64,000 nucleotides of DNA from Streptomyces tauricus (GCF_014650955.1 NZ_BMVY01000010.1:62001-126000), one strand, 5' to 3'; shown: positions 19,771 through 28,936, numbered from the stretch's first letter. Translations and numbers: made by a program. The notes: generated by a model from the sequence alone, not told the origin.

Positions 19771-20007
19771 CTACTTACCGAACACGAACGGCATAACGAT
19801 GCCGATGAGGGCGAGCGCCTCACAGAAGGCGAAGCCGAGGATCTGGTTGGCGCGGATCAGACCGGCAGCCTCGGGCTGACGGGCCAGGGCCTGGGTGCCG
19901 TTACCGAAGATGATGCCGACGCCGACGCCGGGACCGATGGCGGCGAGGCCGTAACCGATGGAGCCGAGCGAACCGGAGACGGCGGCGAGGGTCTCAGTGG
20001 CAGCCAT
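19771..20007 (-). CDS. atpE: ATP synthase Fo subunit c
   Basis: 78 residues forming two membrane helices joined by the polar loop RQPEAAG. The proton-binding carboxylate is E63 (GFAFCEALALIG). This proteolipid assembles the rotor ring. It lies 70 bp after atpB. Confidence 0.97.
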   Translation of the reverse strand: MAATETLAAVSGSLGSIGYGLAAIGPGVGVGIIFGNGTQALARQPEAAGLIRANQILGFAFCEALALIGIVMPFVFGK

Positions 20008-20077
20008 GCTGATTCTTCCTTCTCTTTACGGACCGGTGGAGGTTGGCCACCGGACGACTAAGGGGGTGTGGGTTGAC

Positions 20078-20896
20078 TCAGTGCTGCTCGGCGAGAGCGC
20101 CCTGAATGTACGAGCAGGCCAGCAGCACGAAGACGTACGCCTGGACGGCCTGGACGAAAAGCTCGAAGAGGATCATGACGATGGTCATCACGAACGAGAT
20201 GCCGGCCGCCGGGATCATCCAGCTGTTCAGCAGGTACCAGGAGGCGACGGTGAACATCACCAGCATCAGGTGACCGGCGAACATGTTGGCGAACAGTCGC
20301 ACCGCGTGGGTGAACGGCCGGACCACCAGGTTCGAGAAGAACTCGATGATCATCACGAGCGGCAGGACCGGGCCGAGCGACTTGTCGTAGCCGGTGACGT
20401 TCTTGAAGAAGCCGACGAAGCCGTGCTTCTTGAAGGTCAGCGAGACCCAGACGATGTAGACGATCGCTGCCAGCACCATCGGGAACGCGATGACCGACGA
20501 CACCGGGAACTGGGCCAGCGGGATCACCGACCAGATGTTCATGATCCAGATGAAGAAGAAGAGCGAGACCATCAGCGGGACGTACTTCTCGCCCTCCCGC
20601 TTGCCGAGGGTCTCGTACACGATGCCGCGGCGGACGAAGTCGTAGCCGGCCTCGCCGACCATCTGCAGCTTGCCCGGGACCACCTTGGCCTTGCCGAAGG
20701 CCGCATAGAAGAAGCCGATGACGAGGAAAGTGGTGATGAGCGCGAGGAGCATCACCTTGTTGAACTCGAACCCGCCGGCCTCGAAGAGGGGCTGGAAGAG
20801 GAACGAGTGCAGGCCCGGTGCCGGGAAGCCGCAGCCGTTGTCGGCCATGATCCGACAGTTCCACTCAAAGGCGAGCTGGGTCTGGTCAGCACTCAC
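20078..20896 (-). CDS. atpB: ATP synthase Fo subunit a
   Basis: 272 residues from the GTG at 20896, six bases after GGAG; a frame extending to 20932 lacks a good site. Five to six membrane spans are visible. The stator Arg that faces the c-ring carboxylate is in the HAVRLFANMFAGH motif. It lies first among the structural subunits, about 225 bp after atpI. Confidence 0.95.
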   Translation of the reverse strand: MSADQTQLAFEWNCRIMADNGCGFPAPGLHSFLFQPLFEAGGFEFNKVMLLALITTFLVIGFFYAAFGKAKVVPGKLQMVGEAGYDFVRRGIVYETLGKREGEKYVPLMVSLFFFIWIMNIWSVIPLAQFPVSSVIAFPMVLAAIVYIVWVSLTFKKHGFVGFFKNVTGYDKSLGPVLPLVMIIEFFSNLVVRPFTHAVRLFANMFAGHLMLVMFTVASWYLLNSWMIPAAGISFVMTIVMILFELFVQAVQAYVFVLLACSYIQGALAEQH

Positions 20897-21121
20897 CACG
20901 GGCTCCTTCGGCGTGACGCATAGGTACGGCAACCTCGTTGTGTCGGCGCGGCGCGCAGCCGCGAGTCGGCACTGGACTGGTGTTTCGGATGTGAGGGCGG
21001 CTGGGGGGCATCAAGCCTCGCGATGGGACAGGCGTCAGCTCGAATGCCCGCGCCCGCGATGCCGCAGTTGGCACCGGACGATAGCAGGGTCTCCCAAGTG
21101 GCTTTATACCGGCCCTACTCC

Positions 21122-21559
21122 TCACGAGGACGGCCCCGTCTTCTCGGGCTTCTCGCTCTTCTCGGAATCGGGGTCGATATAGAAGATCTTGGCCTTCATG
21201 TGCGCGCGAGCCTGTGCCGCCATCCACACGACGGTCGCGACGACAAGCCCGACGGCGAATGCCTTCGGGTTGAAGAGGGACGTGTCCTGGAACAGTGCCA
21301 CGAAGATCAGGAGCAGCAGGAGCTGGGCGACGTAGAGCATCAGACCCATGGCCTGGAACAGCTGCGGAAGAGTTTTCGCCGTCCACTGGAGCACGTACAG
21401 GCCGATCCCCATGAAGAGGATCGCCAGCAGTGTGCCGACGCCCGCCCCGACCGCCCCCTTGCCCCCCGCGACCACACCGCTGACCACGGCGGCGATCGCG
21501 CCGGCGGCAGCTGTGGGCACAGCGGTCTGGAGGAGGATCCGGACGTCATTGGAGGGCAT
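21122..21559 (-). CDS. atpI: ATP synthase-associated membrane protein (AtpI-like)
   Basis: 145 residues from the ATG at 21559 (MPSNDVRILLQTAVPTA). Four hydrophobic segments are visible, and the charged tail ends in a Glu/Lys/Ser-rich stretch. Position at the head of the atp operon and the four-span layout match AtpI/I-subunit proteins, which help assemble the c-ring in other bacteria. Sequence conservation in this family is weak, so the call rests partly on position. Confidence 0.82.
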   Translation of the reverse strand: MPSNDVRILLQTAVPTAAAGAIAAVVSGVVAGGKGAVGAGVGTLLAILFMGIGLYVLQWTAKTLPQLFQAMGLMLYVAQLLLLLIFVALFQDTSLFNPKAFAVGLVVATVVWMAAQARAHMKAKIFYIDPDSEKSEKPEKTGPSS

Positions 21560-21856
21560 GGCGGCAACTCCGCTTTGCTCAAGGGGGCAGGTGTCGTCAT
21601 GGACGAGCGTAGTCCCGGACAGCGAGAGAACCTCACCGCCGGTGAACCGTCGCACTGCGGTCCTTCGGCTCTGTCCTGGGTTCTCGTGAACCGTATCACA
21701 AACTATTTGATGAGGTCTTTACCTGGTTGGTGTGCTCGGTGTCACACATGAGAGTGAACATGCACGTCTGTGCACTCAGGCGACCCTCTTGTCTGGTATT
21801 GGGATGCTTTCGAAGAGCCGCCCCGAGGGCGGCTCTTGCGAAACTCTTACCCGGCG

Positions 21857-23221
21857 TCAGCGCGACGTCCCGGCCCCTCGCTCGTCCAGGAGACGCGAAC
21901 GGGCACCGACAGCGGTCGCCCCGTTGACTCCTGAGACACCGACGGCCACCGGAGTACGGCGCTCCTCGTCCCGTTCCCCTTCGTGCGCGAGGTCCTCGCC
22001 GGCCTCGTCGTGCGCGACCGCCGGGCCCCTGTCCGCCGGCAGGTCCACGGCCTTGCGGCGGCGGTAGCGCGGCGGCACGAAGTGCTCGGCCCAGCGCGGG
22101 GCGCGCGGGGTGAAGCGCGGCAGGAGAAGCAGGAGCAGGCCCACCGCGCTGAGCGCCATGATGCCGAGCACGATCCACATGGCGCCCGAGTTCACCGAGT
22201 AGGCGAGGGCTCCGAAGGCGATCAGCGCCGACCAGAAGTACATGATGAGGACGGCCCGGCTGTGCGAGTGCCCGATCTCCAGGAGCCGGTGGTGCAGGTG
22301 TCCGCGGTCGGCGGCGAACGGGGACTGGCCCCGCCAGGTGCGCCGCACGATGGCGAGCACCAGGTCCGCCGCGGGGACGGCGATGATCGTGAGCGGCAGC
22401 AGCAGCGGGATGTAGACCGGCACCGTCTGGTGCACGGCCTCCTTCTCGGACCCCGCGAACAGGTTCATCGCGTCCGGGTCGACCTGCCCGGTGATGGAGA
22501 TGGCGCCGGCCGCCAGCACGAGCCCGATGAGCATCGAGCCCGAGTCGCCCATGAAGATGCGCGCGGGGTGCATGTTGTGCGGCAGAAAGCCCAGGCACAT
22601 GCCCATGAGGAGCGCGGAGAAGAGAGTGGCGGGGGCGGCGGACTCCAGCCCGTACCCGTACCAGATGCGGTAGCCGTACATGAAGAACGCGGCGGCGGCG
22701 ATGCAGACCATGCCCGCGGCGAGGCCGTCGAGACCGTCGGCGAAGTTCACGGCGTTGATGGTGATCACGACGAGCGCCACGGTCAGCAGCGTGCCCTGCC
22801 ACTGGGTCAGCGAGACCGAGCCGACGCCGGGGATGGGCAGCCACAGGATCGTCAGACCCTGCATGACCATGACGCCGGCGGCGATCATCTGGCCGCCGAG
22901 CTTGATGAGGGCGTCGATCTCGAACTTGTCGTCCAGGACGCCGATCAGCCAGATCAGCGCGGCCCCGGACAGCAGCGCGCGGGGCTCATTGGAGTTCTCG
23001 AAGACCTCGCTGAGGTTCGTCAGATGGTCCGCGACCAGCAGGCCCGCGCACAGTCCGAAGAACATCGCGATCCCGCCGAGGCGCGGGGTGGGTTCTCGGT
23101 GCACGTCACGTGCCCGGATCTCCGGCATCGCTCCGGCCACGATCGCGAATTTCCGCACCGGCCCGGTCAGCAGGTACGTCACCGCGGCCGTGATGCAGAG
23201 CGTCAGGAGGTATTCACGCAC
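21857..23221 (-). CDS. Polyprenyl-phosphate GlcNAc-1-phosphate transferase (WecA/TagO-like)
   Basis: 454 residues from the GTG at 23221, six to seven bases after GGGGA; the ATG at 23227 would abut that site. About ten membrane spans alternate with the MraY/WecA-superfamily cytoplasmic motifs: REPTPRLGG, NFADGLDGLAAG (with the Asp pair) and GDSGSMLIG. The C-terminus adds about 80 hydrophilic residues. The enzyme loads a sugar-1-phosphate onto decaprenyl- or undecaprenyl-phosphate as the first step of cell-wall glycopolymer linkage-unit synthesis. The exact sugar is not visible. Confidence 0.9.
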   Translation of the reverse strand: MREYLLTLCITAAVTYLLTGPVRKFAIVAGAMPEIRARDVHREPTPRLGGIAMFFGLCAGLLVADHLTNLSEVFENSNEPRALLSGAALIWLIGVLDDKFEIDALIKLGGQMIAAGVMVMQGLTILWLPIPGVGSVSLTQWQGTLLTVALVVITINAVNFADGLDGLAAGMVCIAAAAFFMYGYRIWYGYGLESAAPATLFSALLMGMCLGFLPHNMHPARIFMGDSGSMLIGLVLAAGAISITGQVDPDAMNLFAGSEKEAVHQTVPVYIPLLLPLTIIAVPAADLVLAIVRRTWRGQSPFAADRGHLHHRLLEIGHSHSRAVLIMYFWSALIAFGALAYSVNSGAMWIVLGIMALSAVGLLLLLLPRFTPRAPRWAEHFVPPRYRRRKAVDLPADRGPAVAHDEAGEDLAHEGERDEERRTPVAVGVSGVNGATAVGARSRLLDERGAGTSR

Positions 23222-23351
23222 GGGCATTCCCCACAGGTCTCGCTGGCCATCTCAGCCCCACACCATAGCTTCGTGCGCATACGGTTGAGGACTTCCGGGT
23301 AGAGCCGATGGTTGCACGAGTGGCTGTACCTCCACGCCCACCCACCCCACG

Positions 23352-24602
23352 CTATCCGGGATAGGGGGGAAATCTCCCGGTCAGATCCCGCACTTCTTCA
23401 CGTACGCGCCGGCCTGCGGACTCGTCCCGCAGGGCCGTGCCGAACAGCACCGCGATACGGGCCATCTCGGCCTCGCCCATGCCCTGCGTGGTGACGGCGG
23501 CGGTGCCCAGGCGCAGGCCCCGTACGTCGGGGTGGGGCAGCGCGCAGGTGTCGAGGACCATTCCGGCGGCGGCGAGACGGCCGCGGGCGGTCCGCCCTTC
23601 GACGCCGAGCGGCGCGGGGTCGACGGTCAGCAGGTGGGTGTCGGTGCCGCCGGTGACGACGGTGAGCCCTTCGGCGGCCAGGGCCTGGGCCAGCACCCGC
23701 GCGTTCGCGACCACCTGATGGGCGTACGCCGTGAACGCCGGTGTTGCCGCCTCGCCGAACGCGACGGCCTTCGCGGCGACCGTGTGCATCTGCGCGCCGC
23801 CCTGGGTGAAGGGGAAGACGGCCCGGTCGACCCGGTCGGCCAGCTCGTTCCCGCACAGCAGCATGCCGCCGCGCGGCCCGCGCAGCACCTTGTGCGTGGT
23901 CGCGCACACGACGTCGGCGTACGGGACCGGGCTGGGCGCCGCTCCCCCGGCGACGAGGCCGATGGGGTGGGCGGCGTCGGCGATGAGATACGCGCCGACC
24001 TCGTCCGCCACCTCGCGGAAGGCCGCGTAGTCGATGTGCCGGGGGTAGGAGATGGACCCGCACACGACGGCCTTGGGGCGGTGCGTGCGGGCCAGCGCCC
24101 GGACCTGCTCGTAATCGATGAGTCCGCTCTCCGGATCGACGCCGTAGCCGACGAAGTCGAACCACCGGCCCGAGAAGTTCGCGGGCGACCCGTGGGTGAG
24201 GTGGCCGCCGTGCGGCAGGCCCATCGCCAGGACGGTGTCCCCGGGGCGCAGCAGGGCGGCGTACGCGGCCAGTACGGCCGAACTCCCGGAGTGGGACTGG
24301 ACGTTGGCGTGTTCGGCGCCGAAGAGGGCCGTGGCGCGCTGTACGGCGATCCGCTCGGCGAGGTCGACCAGCTCGCAGCCGCCGTGGTGCCGGGCGCCGG
24401 GGTATCCCTCGGCGTACTTGTTGGCGAGCGGCGAGCCCAGGGCGGCCAGCACGGCCGGCGAGCTGAAGTTCTCGGCCGCGATCAGCTGCAGGGTCGTGGT
24501 CTGCCGCGTCAGCTCCGCGAGGAGGATCTCGGCCAGCTCCGGATCCTGCCGGCCGAGCACCTCGACGGACAGGGGGCCTTCAAGCGTGTGTGTGACCGGC
24601 AT
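23352..24602 (-). CDS. glyA: Serine hydroxymethyltransferase
   Basis: 416 residues from the ATG at 24602. Family motifs are LIAAENFSSPAVLAALGSPL, NKYAEGYPGARHHGG, VQSHSGSSAVLAAY and the PLP-lysine segment TTHKVLRGPRGG with K238. The segment departs slightly from the usual HKTLRGPRGG, and ARHHGG differs from the common GKRYYGG, so this belongs to a secondary SHMT group; most streptomycetes carry more than one copy. It interconverts serine and glycine with tetrahydrofolate. Confidence 0.9.
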   Translation of the reverse strand: MPVTHTLEGPLSVEVLGRQDPELAEILLAELTRQTTTLQLIAAENFSSPAVLAALGSPLANKYAEGYPGARHHGGCELVDLAERIAVQRATALFGAEHANVQSHSGSSAVLAAYAALLRPGDTVLAMGLPHGGHLTHGSPANFSGRWFDFVGYGVDPESGLIDYEQVRALARTHRPKAVVCGSISYPRHIDYAAFREVADEVGAYLIADAAHPIGLVAGGAAPSPVPYADVVCATTHKVLRGPRGGMLLCGNELADRVDRAVFPFTQGGAQMHTVAAKAVAFGEAATPAFTAYAHQVVANARVLAQALAAEGLTVVTGGTDTHLLTVDPAPLGVEGRTARGRLAAAGMVLDTCALPHPDVRGLRLGTAAVTTQGMGEAEMARIAVLFGTALRDESAGRRVREEVRDLTGRFPPYPG

Positions 24603-24750
24603 GGCGGACTCCGGACCTCGGCGGGGGATCGCTAAGTCCAATGTAGGACCGGGACCCCTGCCGCGCCCGGTGTTACGCCCGAGCCCCCCGCACGACGTCC
24701 GAACAGCCCTCCCCCACCCGGCCCGCACGGCGGTACCCGCCGGCGCCCGT

Positions 24751-24809
24751 TCAGGTGCGAGCGGGCGCCCCCGTCAGTGCCGTCACCACGGGGTCCAGCG
24801 CCTGGTTGA
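24751..24809. repeat. Duplicate of the 3' end of the phosphatase-like gene
   Basis: Bases 24751-24809 match 24914-24972 at 57 of 59 positions, at a constant offset of 163. The copied segment contains the stop codon and the last codons of the neighbouring gene (QALDPVV-TALTGAPART region). It is a remnant of a short tandem duplication. Confidence 0.85.
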
Positions 24810-24877
24810 GCCCCATCTCCCACGCGCCCCTCGCACCGCACGGCCCCGGAGGGCCTTCCGGGCTTCGAGCCGCTGCG

Positions 24878-24912
24878 CCGGACTCCGTCCGCCGGAGACG
24901 GACGCCGTCCGG
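24878..24912 (-). terminator. Terminator after the phosphatase-like gene
   Basis: Arms 24878-24890 (ccggactccgtcc) and 24900-24912 (ggacgccgtccgg) pair at 11 of 13 positions with a nine-base loop. The hairpin begins two bases after the stop codon on the minus strand. Confidence 0.65.
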
Positions 24913-24913
24913 C

Positions 24914-25594
24914 TCAGGTGCGAGCGGGCGCCCCCGTCAATGCCGTCACCACCGGGTCCAGCGCCTGGTTGATCTCGTCCCCCACCGAGCGGAAGAACGG
25001 GAGCGGGGCGCCGTACGGGTCGTAGACCTCGTCCGCCTCCGCCGTCGGGGCCAGGAGCCACCCGCGTAGAGCCGCCGCGGCGCGGACCAGGGCCCGCGCG
25101 CGTTCGACCATGCCGTCGTCCAGCGGCGGCAGTGTCGTGGGGTCTATCGCACGGACCAGGCGGGTGAACTCCTTCAGCGTGAAGGTGCGCAGGCCCGCCG
25201 AGTGGCCCATGGAGATGACCTGGGCGCGGTGGTCACGGGTCGCGGTCAGTACCAGGTCGGCCCGGATGACGTGCTCGTCCAGCAGCTCGCGGCCCACGAA
25301 GCCGGAGGCGTCCGCGCCGAAGTCCGCGAGGACCGCCTCCGCGTTGGCCTCCATGGGCGCGCCCTCGTGCCCCCAGGTACCGGCGCTCTCCACGATCAGG
25401 CCGCCCCACAGGGGGTCGCCGAGCCGGTCCGCCAGGGCATGGCGGGTCAGCCGCTCGGTGATCGGCGAGCGGCACACATTGCCGGTGCTGACGTGGAGGA
25501 TGCGAAAAGAGGAGTCGCCCGAGGCCCCGTCGCCGTAAGCCCCCGTGTACCCCGTCCCCGTACCTATGCCACGCCCCGCGTCAGGGGCTGTCAA
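24914..25594 (-). CDS. Low-molecular-weight protein-tyrosine phosphatase homologue lacking the catalytic Cys
   Basis: 226 residues. About 28 Gly/Ser-rich residues precede the LMW-PTP fold. The P-loop reads VSTGNVCRSP: the position of the nucleophilic Cys of C-x5-R is S36 (codon AGC), while R42 and the later acid Asp in DPYG are kept. The second loop Cys (C41) remains. Catalysis by the normal cysteinyl-phosphate route is therefore unlikely, and binding of phosphoproteins or another role is possible. The TTG start overlaps the stop of the Sua5 gene by four bases (TTGA), so translation is coupled. Confidence 0.85.
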   Translation of the reverse strand: MTAPDAGRGIGTGTGYTGAYGDGASGDSSFRILHVSTGNVCRSPITERLTRHALADRLGDPLWGGLIVESAGTWGHEGAPMEANAEAVLADFGADASGFVGRELLDEHVIRADLVLTATRDHRAQVISMGHSAGLRTFTLKEFTRLVRAIDPTTLPPLDDGMVERARALVRAAAALRGWLLAPTAEADEVYDPYGAPLPFFRSVGDEINQALDPVVTALTGAPART

Positions 25595-26238
25595 TTCGCC
25601 ACCTCGAGGTCGGGTACGACCTTCCGCAGCTCCTCGGCCGACAGCGCGCCGGCCCGCAGCAGCACCGGCACCTTGCCCGTCACGTCGACGATCGACGACG
25701 GGACGATGCCGGGGGTGGGGCCGCCGTCCAGGTACACGGAGACGGAGTCGCCGAGCATCTCCTGCGCGGCGTCACAGTCCTCGGGGGACGCGTGTCCGGT
25801 GAGGTTGGCGGACGAGACGGCCATCGGGCCGGTCTCGGTCAGCAGCTCGATGGCGACCGGGTGCAGCGGCATGCGCACGGCGACGGTGCCACGGGTGTCC
25901 CCGAGGTCCCACTGCAGGGACGGCTGGTGCTTGGCGACCAGGGTCAGCGCGCCCGGCCAGAAGGCGTCGACGAGCTCCCAGGCCATCTCGGAGAAGTCCG
26001 TGACCAGGCCGTGCAGCGTGTTCGGGGAGCCGATGAGGACGGGCGTGGGCATGTTCCGGCCGCGGCCCTTGGCCTCCAGCAGGTCGGCCACGGCCTCCGA
26101 GCTGAACGCGTCGGCGCCGACCCCGTACACGGTGTCGGTCGGCAGCACGACGAGCTCGCCCCGGCGCACGGCGGACGCGGCCTCGCGCAGACCCGTCGAG
26201 CGGTCGGTGGCGTCGTTGGTGTCGTATCGCCGTGCCAT
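25591..26238 (-). CDS. Threonylcarbamoyl-AMP synthase (Sua5/YrdC family)
   Basis: 215 residues from the ATG at 26238 with GAGGAGG upstream. The YrdC fold is recognised by LVVLPTDTVYGVGADAF, FWPGALTLV, VAVRMPLHPVA and SSANLTG. It makes threonylcarbamoyl-AMP from Thr, bicarbonate and ATP for the t6A37 modification of ANN-decoding tRNAs. It lies in a translation-related string prfA-prmC-sua5, 82 bp after prmC. Confidence 0.94.
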   Translation of the reverse strand: MARRYDTNDATDRSTGLREAASAVRRGELVVLPTDTVYGVGADAFSSEAVADLLEAKGRGRNMPTPVLIGSPNTLHGLVTDFSEMAWELVDAFWPGALTLVAKHQPSLQWDLGDTRGTVAVRMPLHPVAIELLTETGPMAVSSANLTGHASPEDCDAAQEMLGDSVSVYLDGGPTPGIVPSSIVDVTGKVPVLLRAGALSAEELRKVVPDLEVAN

Positions 26239-26320
26239 CAGCAAGCCTCCTCGCACACGCGGACCCCGGTGGCCGCGCATCTAACGGTTTCCACGTCGTC
26301 CACGCGGGACATCGCCGTGG

Positions 26321-27166
26321 TCATGGCGTCGCCCTGCGGGCGGTCGCGAACCGCGGCCGGTTGTTGAGGTCCGGGTGGTCGGCCGCGTCGGCCCAGCCCC
26401 GCTCCTCGGTGAAGATCCACGGCACCTGACCGCCCTGGGTGTCGGCGTGCTCGACGACGACGACACCGCCCGGCCGCAGCAGCCGGTGCGCGGTGCGCTC
26501 CAGACCGCGGATCAGGTCGAGGCCGTCCTCCCCGGAGAACAGGGAGAGTTCGGGATCGTAGTCCCGGGCCTCCGGAGCGACGTACTCCCATTCCGTGAGC
26601 GGGATGTACGGCGGGTTGGTGATGACGAGGTCGACCTGGCCGTCGAGGTCGGGGAAGGCGTCCAGGGCGTTGCCCTGGCGCAGGTCGACCCTGGACCCCT
26701 CGACGTTCTTACGGGTCCACTGCAGGGCGTCCTCGGACAGCTCCACGGCGTGCACGCGCGAGCGCGGCACCTCCTGTGCGAGGGCGAGCGCGATGGCGCC
26801 CGAACCGGTGCACAGGTCGACGATCAGCGGCTCGACGACGTCCATCGCGCGGACGGCGTCTATGGCCCAGCCGACCACGGACTCGGTCTCGGGCCTGGGC
26901 ACGAACACACCCGGTCCGACCTGGAGTTCCAGATAGCGGAAGTAGGCCCGCCCGGTGATGTGCTGGAGCGGTTCGCGTGCCTCGCGGCGCGCGATCACCT
27001 CCCAGTACCGGGCGTCGAAGTCCGTGTCCTTGACGGTGTGCAGCTCGCCCCGCTTCACACCGTGCACGAACGCGGCGAGCTCCTCGGCGTCGTTGCGCGG
27101 CGAGGGCACGCCGGCGTCGGCCAGCCGCTGGGTGGCCTGGGCCACTTCCGCGAGCAGCAGGTTCAC
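26321..27166 (-). CDS. prmC: Peptide chain release factor N5-glutamine methyltransferase
   Basis: 281 residues from a GTG at 27166 with GGAGG four bases upstream. The N-terminal helical domain is followed by a Rossmann methyltransferase fold with SAM motif VDLCTGSGAIALALA and the catalytic NPPY (VDLVITNPPYIP). It methylates the Gln of the GGQ motif in release factors. Its substrate gene prfA lies immediately upstream. Confidence 0.96.
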   Translation of the reverse strand: MNLLLAEVAQATQRLADAGVPSPRNDAEELAAFVHGVKRGELHTVKDTDFDARYWEVIARREAREPLQHITGRAYFRYLELQVGPGVFVPRPETESVVGWAIDAVRAMDVVEPLIVDLCTGSGAIALALAQEVPRSRVHAVELSEDALQWTRKNVEGSRVDLRQGNALDAFPDLDGQVDLVITNPPYIPLTEWEYVAPEARDYDPELSLFSGEDGLDLIRGLERTAHRLLRPGGVVVVEHADTQGGQVPWIFTEERGWADAADHPDLNNRPRFATARRATP

Positions 27167-27244
27167 GCGTCCTCCGGGCTGAGCTGTTGTCCGTCGTGCG
27201 GATGTGTACTGCGACTGTCCACTGCGGCCGTGCTGGTACGCGTC

Positions 27245-28321
27245 CTAGGCCGCGGCGAGCTTGGCCGCCGAGTCGGCGTCCACGCAGGCCTGGATCATCG
27301 CGTCGAGGTCGCCGTCGAGGACCTGGTCCAAGTTGTACGCCTTGAAGCCGACGCGGTGGTCCGAGATGCGGTTCTCCGGGAAGTTGTACGTACGGATCTT
27401 CTCGGAGCGGTCCACGGTGCGCACCTGGCTGCGGCGGGCGTCGGCGGCGTTGCGCTCCGCCTCCTCCTGTGCCGCGGCCAGCAGCCTGGAGCGCAGGATA
27501 CGCATCGCCTGCTCCTTGTTCTGCAGCTGGCTCTTCTCGTTCTGGCAGGAGGCGACGACTCCGGTGGGAATGTGCGTGATGCGCACCGCGGAGTCGGTGG
27601 TGTTGACGGACTGGCCGCCGGGTCCCGAGGAGCGGTAGACGTCGATCCGCAGGTCGTTCGCGTGGATCTCGACATCGACCTCCTCGGCCTCGGGCGTGAC
27701 GAGCACACCGGCGGCGGAGGTGTGGATACGGCCCTGCGACTCGGTCGAGGGCACCCGCTGCACGCGGTGCACCCCGCCCTCGTACTTCATCCGGGCCCAG
27801 ACGCCCTGGCCGGGCTCGGTGGCGCCGTTGCCGCCCTTGGTCTTCACGGCGACCTGGACGTCCTTGTAGCCGCCCAGCTCGGACTCGGTGGAGTCGATGA
27901 TCTCGGTCTTCCAGCCGACGCGCTCCGCGTACCGCAGGTACATGCGCAGCAGGTCACCGGCGAACAGGGCCGACTCGTCGCCGCCCGCGCCCGCCTTGAT
28001 CTCGAGGATGACGTCCTTGTCGTCGCTGGGGTCGCGCGGGACCAGCAGCAGCCGGAGCTTCTCGGTCAGCTCGTCGCGCCGCTTCTCCAGGTCCTTGACC
28101 TCGGCGGCGAAGTCCGGGTCGTCGACGGCGAACTCCTTCGCCGTCTCGATGTCGTCCCCGGTCTGCTTCCAGGAGCGGTACGTCGCGATGATCGGGGTCA
28201 GCTCGGCGTAGCGCTTGTTGAGCTTGCGCGCGTTGGCCTGATCGGCGTGGACCGACGGGTCAGCGAGCTTCTTCTCAAGATCGGCGTGCTCGCCGATGAG
28301 TTCCTCGACCGCCTCGAACAT
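27245..28321 (-). CDS. prfA: Peptide chain release factor 1
   Basis: 358 residues from the ATG at 28321 (MFEAVEELIGEHADLE), six bases after GGAG; a TTG four codons earlier is less likely. The stop-codon recognition tripeptide is PST in RVPSTESQGRIHTS, and the peptidyl-hydrolysis motif is GPGGQSVNTTDSAVR. RF1 reads UAA and UAG. It is followed by prmC, whose product methylates this GGQ. Confidence 0.97.
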   Translation of the reverse strand: MFEAVEELIGEHADLEKKLADPSVHADQANARKLNKRYAELTPIIATYRSWKQTGDDIETAKEFAVDDPDFAAEVKDLEKRRDELTEKLRLLLVPRDPSDDKDVILEIKAGAGGDESALFAGDLLRMYLRYAERVGWKTEIIDSTESELGGYKDVQVAVKTKGGNGATEPGQGVWARMKYEGGVHRVQRVPSTESQGRIHTSAAGVLVTPEAEEVDVEIHANDLRIDVYRSSGPGGQSVNTTDSAVRITHIPTGVVASCQNEKSQLQNKEQAMRILRSRLLAAAQEEAERNAADARRSQVRTVDRSEKIRTYNFPENRISDHRVGFKAYNLDQVLDGDLDAMIQACVDADSAAKLAAA

Positions 28322-28475
28322 CTCCGGCTCCAATGGACTGCCCCCGATGCCGTCACGGGCTCGGGGACGTAGGTACGGCTTGGGGGTTCGCGTGGGGGTT
28401 CCCCTGCTCGATCGAACTGCTCACGCGCGTCCGAGAGCGGGGGGGGTGGGGCTGCGGCGCGGGGCCGCACCGCAA

Positions 28476-28522
28476 AGCGCCGGTCCCAGCGCCCCCGGAC
28501 GGAGGCACCGAAGACCGGCGCT
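28476..28522 (-). terminator. Candidate terminator between rpmE and prfA
   Basis: Perfect 10-bp arms agcgccggtc (28476-28485) and gaccggcgct (28513-28522) enclose 27 bases and begin about ten bases after the rpmE stop codon. The long loop makes this a moderate candidate. Confidence 0.5.
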
Positions 28523-28531
28523 GTGAGCTCG

Positions 28532-28759
28532 CTACTTGGTGTCGGCCGCGGCCTTGGCCTTGCCGAAGCGGGCCTCGAAGCGGGCCACACGGCCACCGGT
28601 GTCGAGGATCTTCTGCTTGCCCGTGTAGAACGGGTGGCACTCGGAGCAGACCTCGGCGCGGACGGTGCCGCTGGAGATCGTGCTGCGGGTGGTGAACGAC
28701 GCGCCACAGGTGCAGCTGACCTGCGTCTCGACGTACTCGGGGTGGATGTCGCGCTTCAA
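28532..28759 (-). CDS. rpmE: 50S ribosomal protein L31, zinc-binding form
   Basis: 75 residues from a TTG at 28759, six bases after AGGAG. The protein starts (M)KRDIHPEYVETQVSC. The four zinc ligands are C16, C18, C38 and C41, so this is the Zn (C+) paralogue, whose zinc-free partner is normally made under Zur control elsewhere. It lies about 210 bp before prfA. Confidence 0.95.
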   Translation of the reverse strand: MKRDIHPEYVETQVSCTCGASFTTRSTISSGTVRAEVCSECHPFYTGKQKILDTGGRVARFEARFGKAKAAADTK

Positions 28760-28904
28760 GGTGTCTCCTAGTTTCGGGAGGGCGCCGGGTCGCTGCCGCG
28801 GATTGCGGGGGCGTGAACCGGGGCCGACTGTCCAGTCTGCCAGGACTGGTGCCATCTCCCCAAACCGGGGGATGGCGCAGGCTATTCCCCGCCCCGCGAA
28901 ACGA

Positions 28905-28936
28905 GCCCCGTAAGGGGCGCGGGGAGCTGCGCGACC
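28905..28936. repeat. Dispersed GC-rich repeat with hairpin, 3' of the LCP gene
   Basis: gcccc(28905-28909)-gtaa-ggggc(28914-28918) is a perfect short hairpin. It opens a copy (28914-28936) of the dispersed element seen in tandem at 8437. It lies about 90 bp past the LCP stop codon on that gene's transcript and could act as its terminator. Confidence 0.55.

Larger units (their letters stand above)
24603..24913. other. 310-bp gap upstream of glyA holding a duplicated gene tail
   Basis: No open frame here looks coding. It contains the end-of-gene hairpin of the phosphatase-like gene (24878-24912), a 59-bp near-copy of that gene's 3' end (24751-24809), and presumably the glyA promoter between the copy and 24602. 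Confidence 0.6.
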
